Origin: Lentzea sp.
GTDB lineage: Bacteria; Actinomycetota; Actinomycetes; Mycobacteriales; Pseudonocardiaceae
NCBI GenBank assembly: GCA_030146905.1
Contig: JASLAV010000725.1
Location: 1 to 11,864 of the forward strand
Direction of reading: 5' to 3'
DNA length: 11,864 nucleotides
Under the pieces are notes generated by a model. That model did no database searches and was not told the DNA's origin. It saw only the letters and a list, made by a program, of their open reading frames with translations. Position 1 is the first letter of the stretch. Every line of letters starts with the position of its first letter. Of this stretch, positions 1 to 5,021 are shown piece by piece. The translations under genes and the position numbers were made by a program.

Positions 1-40
1 CGATCACCGGCCGAACCCGAGCCATCTCCTCCGGAGTCAC
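1..40 (-). CDS. Possible 5' end of an unidentified gene, cut by the window edge
   Basis: On the minus strand a GTG at 40-38 opens a frame reading VTPEEMARVRPVI and runs off the window. A GGAGGAG stretch lies inside the frame, directly before an ATG at 25-23, so the true start could be either codon. Only 13 codons are visible, too few to identify a family. It follows the IS630 remnant on the same strand and could be another mobile-element gene or chance coding. Confidence 0.2.
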   Translation of the reverse strand, partial: MTPEEMARVRPVI

Positions 41-97
41 CCTGCAAGAAGATCACACGCGACATCCACCCGCGCACCCATACCTAACAAAGCACTA

Positions 98-550
98 CTA
101 GTGTCCTGCGCCAGAAATCCGCCTACAAAAGCGTGCGAGTGACTCGAGGATCTCTTCGGCGGTCTTGGTCCAGAGAAACGGCCTGGGATGGGTGTTCCAG
201 TCGGCGATCCATGCTCGGACGTCCTTCTCCAGCGCTTGCACGCTTTTGTGGGCGCCGCGTTTGATCTTCTGCTCGGCCAGCAGCCCGAACCAGCGTTCGA
301 CCTGGTTGATCCAGGAGGAGCCGGTCGGGGGGAAGTGCATGTGGAACCGAGGATGCTTAGCCAGCCAGGCTTAGATCGCCGGGGTCTTGTGGGTGCCGTA
401 GTTGTCACAGACCAGATGCACTTCCAGCTCGGCGGGCACGGTTTTGCCGATCGTGATCAAGAACTTCTTGAACTCGGCCGCACGATGCTGGCGGTGCAAT
501 TCGCCGATCACCCTGCCGTCGGCGACGTCGAACGCGGCGAACAGACTGGT
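98..550 (-). pseudogene. IS630-family transposase, C-terminal remnant with internal stop
   Basis: IS630-type transposases are DDE recombinases that cut and paste a short element into TA sites. In one minus-strand frame the sequence reads TSLFAAFDVADG, then HLVCDNYGTHKTPAI (second catalytic Asp), a TAA at 373-371, AWLAKHPRFHMHFPPTGSSW, INQVERWFGLL (catalytic Glu) and the family-typical end LARFCRRISGAGH before TAG at 100-98. The N-terminal HTH and the first Asp motif (usually VDEKSQ) are missing. The residue at the TAA is usually a Lys or Gln, so a single C-to-T change (CAA to TAA) would explain the stop. Beyond the end lies a short CACTA-C-TAGTG inverted repeat (93-103), possibly part of the element end; no full terminal repeat could be defined. 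The upstream side joins a TetR-like fragment in the same frame. It is clearly inactive. Confidence 0.85.
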
Positions 551-694
551 GATTTGTCGAGCGAGGCTGAACAGGTGGGCTTTGTCGCCGACGACGACGG
601 GAGTGGGGCGCGATACTCTGGCGAGGGTCGCGATCCGGTCGATCTTCGCGCCTCGGTAGCCCTCGCGCGCAAACACTTCGACGGCCTTGAGCAC
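551..694 (-). pseudogene. TetR-family regulator, decayed N-terminal HTH fragment
   Basis: The frame from GTG at 694-692 reads VLKAVEVFAREGYRG, then AKIDRIATLARVSRPT and GDKAHLFSLA, which is the classic TetR DNA-binding domain (helix 1, helix-turn-helix, and the G-D/S-K-x-x-L-F stretch before helix 4). Two places look damaged. Helix 1 is one residue shorter than the usual AAxELF pattern, and the recognition-helix stretch, usually TLYYYF or TLYYHV, reads TPVVV. The reading frame stays open upstream to TGA stops at 832-827 but offers no ATG, GTG or TTG before 694. All of the ligand-binding domain is absent; the frame passes directly into IS630 transposase sequence at about 550. The gene pointed away from the small gene at 860, the usual layout of a TetR repressor and its target. 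The fragment is probably non-functional. Confidence 0.65.
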
Positions 695-800
695 GGTTGC
701 CCTGGTACGCGGCGCGACTGCCTTGCAAGCCGCCGATTGGTAGTCGCGAGAAATCCTGAAAGTTGCCGCTCCTGGCCGTTGGCGCTTGCTGTGGGATCCG

Positions 801-817
801 TCTATGCTCGCTATAGA
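801..817. promoter_or_regulatory. Candidate operator/promoter in a divergent intergenic region
   Basis: The 695-859 region separates the TetR-like fragment (minus) from the small gene at 860 (plus). It contains TCTAT (801-805) and ATAGA (813-817), an inverted repeat with a 7-nt gap, a size typical of TetR operators. TATAGA (812-817) could be a -10 box for the plus-strand gene, but the best -35-like match (TTGCTG, 786-791) is 20 nt away, longer than usual. This is suggestive only; arms of 5 bp arise easily by chance. Confidence 0.2.
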
Positions 818-859
818 TTCACTTGATCATCAGTAAACACAAACGAGAGCGCACCGAAC

Positions 860-1234
860 ATGTCGACCACAAGTACGACCCAGGGCTGGCGGGTGCTCGC
901 CATCGGTAAGCACCCGGAGATCGCCGCCGCCATGCAAGTGGAGTTGCGCGACATTGGAATCGCGGCTACCGCCTTCGCCATCGACGACAGCGACGCCGGT
1001 GACGCGCGACTGACGCGGGAGTTGACCGCCGCTGAGTACGACGGTGTGTTGATCGGCGGATTCGTCAGCGGACAGGACCCCAACAATCCTCCGACCGCAC
1101 AGACGACCCGCTGGTTCAACCGAGTCCTGAACCTTATCAACGCTCGTACACCAGTTCCTCGTGTCATCTTGCCTCGCAACCCCGCCGACGCGTTGGCTGC
1201 GATCGATCGCGAACTCGGGAAGCAGCCCTCCTAA
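860..1234 (+). CDS. Small conserved-looking hypothetical protein
   Basis: This is a complete 124-residue frame starting at ATG 860, with a weak purine-rich GAGAG about 10 nt upstream. The protein is soluble, with no signal peptide or membrane segment. It shows an alternating beta/alpha pattern: RVLAIGKHPEI (residues about 11-21), a variable helix, ITAFAIDD-like strands, YDGVLIGGFVS (about 60-70, a hydrophobic strand ending in GG), WFNRVLNLINAR (helix) and VPRVILPRNPADALAAI at the end. That resembles the small Rossmann-like/flavodoxin-like hypothetical proteins often controlled by an adjacent TetR regulator in actinomycetes. No catalytic motif identifies a reaction. Its former divergent partner appears to be the broken TetR gene at 551-694, so it may now be unregulated. 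It looks intact although surrounded by mobile-element debris. Function unknown. Confidence 0.7.
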   Translation: MSTTSTTQGWRVLAIGKHPEIAAAMQVELRDIGIAATAFAIDDSDAGDARLTRELTAAEYDGVLIGGFVSGQDPNNPPTAQTTRWFNRVLNLINARTPVPRVILPRNPADALAAIDRELGKQPS

Positions 1235-1299
1235 GCTGGCCTTCGCGCGCAGTCATCCTGTTTTCTGGTGGGTGAGGCAAGTAGCAGTTCCAGGACGGG

Positions 1300-1667
1300 T
1301 CGCGTCGTCTGCGGCCATTTGCCTGATGCGTGTCGACCGATCTGCGGTCAAAGTGCTGATCTGAATGCACTCGAACCGGGTTCTGCATCGCCCGGTCTCG
1401 CCACAGCCTCCCGGCATGATGGGCAGGCCTCTCCGCCTTGGCGGCGAGTTCGCCTTTGGCGACCTGGGACAAACCCGACGTCGTCACCAAACCTCGACCC
1501 GGCTCTACGACCCGGCACTCGCCGGTCCTAGGACCGGCTGCACCCGCCTGACTCACCACATCGCCTGGACCGGCCGCGACGAAATTCTGGCCATCCCGTA
1601 CGGCACCATAATCCGGTTGCAGGTCGAGCACCCTATGCCTGCCGACAACTCCATCCATGCAGGTTGA
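1300..1667 (+). pseudogene. Degraded DDE-type transposase fragment
   Basis: One plus-strand frame reads LMRVDRSAVKVLI, a TGA at 1362-1364, then MHSNRVLHRPVSPQPPG, MGRPLRLGGEFAFGD, TSTRLYDPA, HHIAWTGRD and YGTIIRLQVEHPMPADN, ending at TGA 1665-1667. The order of pieces (SxRVxxRP, then GRPxxxGGEFxFGD, then a Tyr-rich segment, then an AW-GR stretch, then GTxIRLxVE) matches the middle of a family of actinobacterial transposases that I recognise by pattern (IS701/IS4-like, long DDE type). Neither the N-terminal third nor the C-terminal part is present. The TGA at 1362 probably replaced an Arg codon (CGA to TGA). The start at 1300 is approximate, because similarity fades there. The right end abuts the leader of the rve transposase at 1756. 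The minus-strand frame over the same bases is judged to be a shadow. Confidence 0.6.
1521..1538. repeat. Perfect 18-bp palindrome
   Basis: GCCGGTCCTAGGACCGGC reads identically on both strands, with no spacer. It falls inside the degraded transposase fragment, where it encodes Ala-Gly-Pro-Arg-Thr-Gly. No adjacent T-run suggests a terminator. It could be a protein-binding site or simply coincidence in GC-rich DNA. Confidence 0.5.
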
Positions 1668-1755
1668 AGCCGTGCGTAGCGTTAGGGGGCGAGGAGCTCC
1701 TGGGTACAGCCGCAGGTCCGCAGCGCACTCGGCTGACGGGGCATGATAACCGGCT

Positions 1756-2850
1756 GTGCTGCTCCGACTGGCTTACCTGGGCATGACCAACACGTTCGCG
1801 CTACTGCGACTGCTGCCCATGAGCGACCGGGACAAAGACACGGAGATCCTGGCGCTACGGCACCAGATCACCGTCCTGGAACGCCACCTGGGCCAGACCC
1901 GGCCGCGGTTCTCTCCCAGCGACCGCGCGTTCCTCGCGGCGCTGCTGCACCGACACCCGGTCGCCACGCTTCGTCGGCTCCGATTACTAGTGCGCCCGGA
2001 AACAGTCCTGCGCTGGCACAGGGACCTGCTCGCCCGCCGCCACGCAGCCAGATCTCGCCCCAAGCGTCCCGGCCGACCTCGAACCGTCCGCTCCATCCGG
2101 CTCCTGGTGCTGCGTCTGGCACGGGAGAACCCCGCCTGGGGCTACCGCCGCATCCACGGCGAACTACTCATACTCGGCGTCACAGTCGCCGCATCCACCG
2201 TCTGGCAGATCCTCAAGGACGCCGGAATCGATCCGACATCCCAACGCGCCGCCACCGGCTGGTCCGCCTTTCTCCGCTCGCAGGCCGACGCACTGCTGGC
2301 CTGCGACTTCTTCGAGACCCGCACGTTGAACGGCACCCGCCTGTACGTGCTCGCGGTCATCGAACACGCCAGCCGCCGGATCCGCATCCTCGGCGCCACC
2401 GCACACCCGACCGCCTCCTGGGTCATCCAAGCCGTCAGGAACCTCGTCATGGACCTCGAAGACGCCAGCCGCCCTGCACGGTTCATGATCCGCGACCGGG
2501 ACGGAAAATACCCAGCCCTGTTCGACGCCGTCCTCGTCGACGCGGGCATCCGGGTCGTCCTCACCGGTGTCCGGATACCGCGAATGAACGCGATCATGGA
2601 GCGCTGGATCCGGAGCTGCCGACGCGAACTGCTCGACCGCACATTGGTCTGGAACCAACGGCACCTGCTCCACGCACTGCGCGAGTACGAGCAGTTCTAC
2701 AACACCCACCGACCCCATCAAGGCATCGCCAACGCGCGGCCACTACACCCACTGCCACCAGCCACCGACAAAGCAGCCGTCACCCACCTCGACATCCGCC
2801 GACGACAACGACTGGGCGGCATCCACAACGAGTACCCCCACGCCGCCTGA
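1756..2850 (+). CDS. Integrase-core (rve) DDE transposase, apparently intact
   Basis: This 364-residue transposase (GTG start) matches a very common actinobacterial family annotated as integrase core domain-containing protein, related to the IS3/IS481 group. The start is chosen because family members begin MLLRLAYLG, as here. It has an N-terminal helical/HTH part (about 20-90, with EILALRHQI and the LLVRPETVLRWHR block), a basic linker (98-110), an HTH_21-like segment NPAWGYRRIHGEL (125-137) and a catalytic core. The acidic residues are Asp184 (LLACDFFET), Asp247 (IRDRDGKY) and Glu282 (NAIMERW), followed by the family-typical FYNTHRPHQGIANARPL. The D-E spacing of about 35 fits a working DDE enzyme. 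The frame has no stop or gap, so the enzyme may be active. The element lies between a broken transposase and a truncated IS3 orfB and supplies the junction at 2880. Exact left end not found. Confidence 0.9.
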   Translation: MLLRLAYLGMTNTFALLRLLPMSDRDKDTEILALRHQITVLERHLGQTRPRFSPSDRAFLAALLHRHPVATLRRLRLLVRPETVLRWHRDLLARRHAARSRPKRPGRPRTVRSIRLLVLRLARENPAWGYRRIHGELLILGVTVAASTVWQILKDAGIDPTSQRAATGWSAFLRSQADALLACDFFETRTLNGTRLYVLAVIEHASRRIRILGATAHPTASWVIQAVRNLVMDLEDASRPARFMIRDRDGKYPALFDAVLVDAGIRVVLTGVRIPRMNAIMERWIRSCRRELLDRTLVWNQRHLLHALREYEQFYNTHRPHQGIANARPLHPLPPATDKAAVTHLDIRRRQRLGGIHNEYPHAA

Positions 2851-2880
2851 CCTGCACGGACGACATTTTCGGCAAGCACA
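2851..2880 (+). mobile_element. Right end of the rve-transposase element, inserted in IS3 orfB
   Basis: Recognisable IS3 OrfB sequence (ending GIEGISP on the minus strand) stops at 2880, and everything between the rve stop codon and that point is foreign to IS3. The last bases, GGCAAGCACA, end in ACA, as expected for TGT...ACA termini of IS481-like elements. I could not find a matching inverted repeat upstream of 1756, nor a target duplication, because the left flank is unrelated DNA. Confidence 0.45.
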
Positions 2881-3215
2881 GGGCTGATGCCCTCGATCCC
2901 GATCCCGGCCATGACCTTGGCGACGGTTTTGGTGCTGACCACCTCGCCCTGATCCCGCAACTCCGCGGTGATCCGCGGCGACCCGTAGGTGCCGCGGGAG
3001 TCCTTGTGCGCCTGGGTGATCTTCACCTCCAGGTCCGCGCGGCGCTGCTGACGCGGCGTCAATATCGTTGCCGCACAACGCTTCACGTACGCGTAGTAGC
3101 CGGATGACGAGACGCTCAGCAGCCGTGCCATGCGCCGGACCGCGAAGCGTTCGCCCTCAGGCACGGTGGTGCCGACAGCGCCGGCGGTATCGTCGGGGCC
3201 GGCGTACTTGGCCAT
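2880..3215 (-). pseudogene. IS3-family transposase OrfB, N-terminal fragment
   Basis: ATG at 3215-3213 overlaps the orfA stop (TGATG), the arrangement used by IS3 elements for coupling or frameshifting between OrfA and OrfB. The 112 residues visible hold the OrfB N-terminal domain: RRMARLLSVSSSGYYAYVKR (about 27-46), then the HTH_21 region ITQAHKDSRGTYGSPRI (66-82) and GEVVSTKTVAKVMAGIGI (90-107). After GIEGISP the normal continuation to the rve catalytic core (DDE residues) is lost, replaced by DNA of the rve-transposase element; the frame runs on through foreign sequence to a stop at 2718-2720. The product cannot catalyse transposition. No C-terminal half of this OrfB was found elsewhere in the window. 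Confidence 0.85.
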
Positions 3216-3538
3216 CAGAGCGAACCGGGCCGGTTCTTCTGCATCGCGGCAAAGTACGCCGAAGCTTTTACCAGGAACGCGTTGTCCTTCTCCAACTCGG
3301 CGACCTGCCTGCGCAACCGCAGCAACTCGGCCCGCTCCGCCGCCTCCAGCGGGTTCTCGCCCTGGACCTCGGCCGCGGCGATCCGGCGCCGCTCGTCTTT
3401 GACCCAGACACTCAACATCCCCGTGTCGATCCCCAGCTCACGGGCGACCTCGGTGATCGTACGGCCGGAATCGATCACACGATGCGCAGCCTCGACCTTG
3501 TACTCAGCCGTGTACAACCGGCGCTTACGAGGAGGCAT
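3215..3538 (-). CDS. IS3-family transposase OrfA (HTH protein)
   Basis: This complete 107-residue OrfA is the DNA-binding subunit of an IS3-type transposase. It opens with MPPRKRRLYTAEYKVEAAHR, followed by the helix-turn-helix TITEVARELGIDTGMLSVWV (about 27-46) and a C-terminal leucine-zipper-like helix rich in Leu, Arg and Glu (AELLRLRRQVAELEKDNAFL, about 70-89). The end SAYFAAMQKNRPGSL is typical for the group. The start ATG at 3538 has a GGAAGGA ribosome site about 8 nt upstream. Its partner OrfB is truncated, so OrfA alone could still bind the element end but not move it. It lies downstream of, and on the same strand as, the biosynthetic operon, so read-through could express it. Confidence 0.88.
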   Translation of the reverse strand: MPPRKRRLYTAEYKVEAAHRVIDSGRTITEVARELGIDTGMLSVWVKDERRRIAAAEVQGENPLEAAERAELLRLRRQVAELEKDNAFLVKASAYFAAMQKNRPGSL

Positions 3539-3552
3539 GAGGACATCCTTCC

Positions 3553-3573
3553 AGCAGAACCGGCGGTCCTGCT
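3553..3573 (-). promoter_or_regulatory. Hairpin in the leader of IS3 orfA
   Basis: In minus-strand RNA, AGCAGGACCG and CGGUUCUGCU flank a single C, giving ten possible pairs including one G-U (nine pairs with a 3-nt loop once the inner pair opens). The position that wobbles in this RNA is an A-C mismatch in the other strand, so the structure is fully paired only in the sense of orfA transcription. It sits immediately before the GGAAGGA ribosome site and 14 nt before the start codon. There is no U-run, so it is not a simple terminator. IS elements often use such hairpins to block translation from outside transcripts. Confidence 0.45.
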
Positions 3574-3575
3574 AA

Positions 3576-3605
3576 CTCGGTGTCCACTGCCTGGGGTGAA
3601 CCTCA
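3576..3605 (-). repeat. IS3 terminal inverted repeat (orfA side)
   Basis: Read on the minus strand from 3605: TGAGGTTCACCCC, six further bases, then TGGACACCGAG. The TGA start and the TGGACAC at position 20 match IS3-family termini. The opposite terminus is not in the window. Confidence 0.65.
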
Positions 3606-3619
3606 TCGGCCGTACGAAG

Positions 3620-3647
3620 CTCGGTGTCATGGAGGTACATCAACTCA
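3620..3647 (-). repeat. Second IS3-like terminus adjoining the NRPS gene
   Basis: Read on the minus strand from 3647: TGAGTTGATGTACCTCC, then ATGACACCGAG. Like the terminus at 3576-3605 it starts TGAG and ends GACACCGAG, with nearly equal spacing (28 versus 30 nt). It may be the end of another IS3-type element into or beside which the present one inserted. Its first three bases are the stop codon of the condensation gene. This is by-eye similarity only. Confidence 0.35.
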
Positions 3648-5021
3648 GTTAGCACCGGTGTTCCCTTGTTCTAGGCTGCGGCCACTCCACCGCTCAAGGA
3701 GGCCGCGTTCTTCTCGCGCGATGAACGGCAGGTGCCACACCACGTCGTCCGGGGTATGGGTGATGGACTCCAGCAGTGTCAGGAAGTTGTCGGCCATCCT
3801 GCGCACGGTAGTCTCGTCGAACAACGCCGTAGACCAGTGGAACGCACAGCGCAGGTCCACGCCGCGCACTGCCGCCAGCGAAAGTTCGCTTGCGGCGTGC
3901 TTAGTGTTGGAAGCGATCGGCTCGAAGGTGACACCGGCCGCTTCCCAGGAGCCAGGACCGTTGTCGTGCAACAGCTGAAAGGTCACTTGGAAAATCGGGC
4001 TCGCGCCCTCGACCCGCTGGGGCTTCAGCTCAGAAACCAGTTGGTCGAACGGCAGCCGCTGGTGTGCCAACGCATCCAGTATGTGCTTGCGAACCCGTGC
4101 GACCACATCGACGAAGGCCGGCTTTCCACGCAGGTCGGCTGGCATCGGCAGCAGGGTCGCGAAGAAGCCGACAACCGGTTCGAACTCGCTGCTTGGTCTT
4201 CCTGCGCTGACCGTGCCGACCGCGAACCGCTCCTGTCCCGAGTAGCGCGCGAGCAACACCTGGAACGCGGCCATCATGAGCATGTTCAACGTCGCACCGC
4301 ACCGGCCTGCGAGCTCCTCGAGCGAGTGCGCGACAACCGTGGGGACGGTGAACTCGTGACTTGCGGCGGCGTGATGACGCACTGCCGACCGAGGGCGGTC
4401 CAGCGGCAGCTCCAGGGCCGGTGCCGAGCCGGCGAGTTCCTGCCGCCAGAAGTCGATCTCCTTCGCTGCGAACTCCGCAGTGAGCGACTCCTGCTCCCAC
4501 AGGGTCAGGTCAGCATACTGCAGGGAAATCGACGGCAGGTCGATTTCTCTCTCGGACACCACCGCCTCATAGACGGCAGTCAATTCGCGCAACAGCAGGT
4601 CCACCGACCACCCGTCCGCGACGAGATGATGCAGGACGAGTCCGAACACGTGCTCGTCGTTGGCCTGGCGGACCAGCACCGCGCGTATCAGCGGACCGTG
4701 CTCGAGGTCGAACCGGCGCTCGGCGATCCGGTTCAGCCCGGTAAGGTCTGGCGACCTCTCGACACGCACGTCGAACCGGGGCAGAACCACCTGGCACAAC
4801 TCGCCGTCCAGCACCCGGAACACAGTGCGTAACGACTCGTGCCGGGCAATAAGGGTGTGCAACGCCGCCTCCAGCGCGTTCGGACGTACCGGTCCGCGCA
4901 GCAAGTGGTTCGAAGTGATGTGGTAGCTGGATCCGAGCTGCTGGGTCTGCTCCTGCAGCCATAGCTGCGCCTGGTTGCGGGAGGGTGGAAAAGCGTAGGC
5001 GCCCTTGAGATCCGTGTTCAT
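3645..5021 (-). CDS. NRPS condensation-domain protein, probably truncated
   Basis: This 458-residue protein is one complete condensation domain, which joins the aminoacyl chains on upstream and downstream carrier proteins. Motifs, in order: FPPSRNQAQLWL (11-22, C1), RHESLRTVFR (60-69, C2), HHLVADG with catalytic His132 (131-137, C3), GRPSSEFEPVVGFFATLLP (274-292), AHQRLPFDQLV (319-329) and SPIFQVTFQL (341-350). The start ATG at 5021 overlaps the previous gene's stop by one base (TGATG), with a GGGGGA ribosome site upstream, implying coupled translation. An in-frame extension to 5582 exists but overlaps the preceding gene and lacks domain sense. The protein ends IAREERGLLERWSGRSLE... at the place where a C-A linker normally leads into an adenylation domain, and stops 39 bp before the IS3 end. 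I infer a truncated C-A-T module; a natural stand-alone C domain is the alternative. Confidence 0.88.
   Translation of the reverse strand: MNTDLKGAYAFPPSRNQAQLWLQEQTQQLGSSYHITSNHLLRGPVRPNALEAALHTLIARHESLRTVFRVLDGELCQVVLPRFDVRVERSPDLTGLNRIAERRFDLEHGPLIRAVLVRQANDEHVFGLVLHHLVADGWSVDLLLRELTAVYEAVVSEREIDLPSISLQYADLTLWEQESLTAEFAAKEIDFWRQELAGSAPALELPLDRPRSAVRHHAAASHEFTVPTVVAHSLEELAGRCGATLNMLMMAAFQVLLARYSGQERFAVGTVSAGRPSSEFEPVVGFFATLLPMPADLRGKPAFVDVVARVRKHILDALAHQRLPFDQLVSELKPQRVEGASPIFQVTFQLLHDNGPGSWEAAGVTFEPIASNTKHAASELSLAAVRGVDLRCAFHWSTALFDETTVRRMADNFLTLLESITHTPDDVVWHLPFIAREERGLLERWSGRSLEQGNTGAN

Larger units (their letters stand above)
2880..3605 (-). mobile_element. Truncated IS3-family insertion sequence
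   Basis: The element consists of a terminal repeat, orfA and the first third of orfB. The outer end is placed at 3605 because on the minus strand the sequence TGAGGTTCACCCC begins there and TGGACAC follows 19 nt in. That is the same layout as the ends of IS3 itself (TGA, a C-rich block, then TGGACAC at the same distance). The other end was lost when the rve-transposase element took over at 2880, so the copy is defective and immobile on its own. Confidence 0.75.

Noticed and set aside
188..826. 212-aa plus-strand open frame antisense to the IS630/TetR remnants
   Set aside because: The minus strand carries recognisable IS630 and TetR motifs; the plus frame shows no family features.
1164..1658. 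164-aa minus-strand open frame
   Set aside because: The plus strand shows transposase-like motifs across the same bases and the 860-1234 gene overlaps its end; no recognisable features in the minus frame.
2718..2879. Continuation of the IS3 OrfB frame past 2880
   Set aside because: After GIEGISP the sequence loses all OrfB similarity and reads the antisense of the rve element.
1743..3107. 454-aa plus-strand open frame over the rve transposase
   Set aside because: It is a shifted frame across a convincing 364-aa transposase and is dominated by Pro, Arg, His and Thr, the signature of out-of-frame reading in GC-rich DNA.
3606..3644. Transcription terminator after the biosynthetic operon
   Set aside because: No stable stem followed by a T-run could be found; the stretch is better explained as IS3-like terminal sequence.
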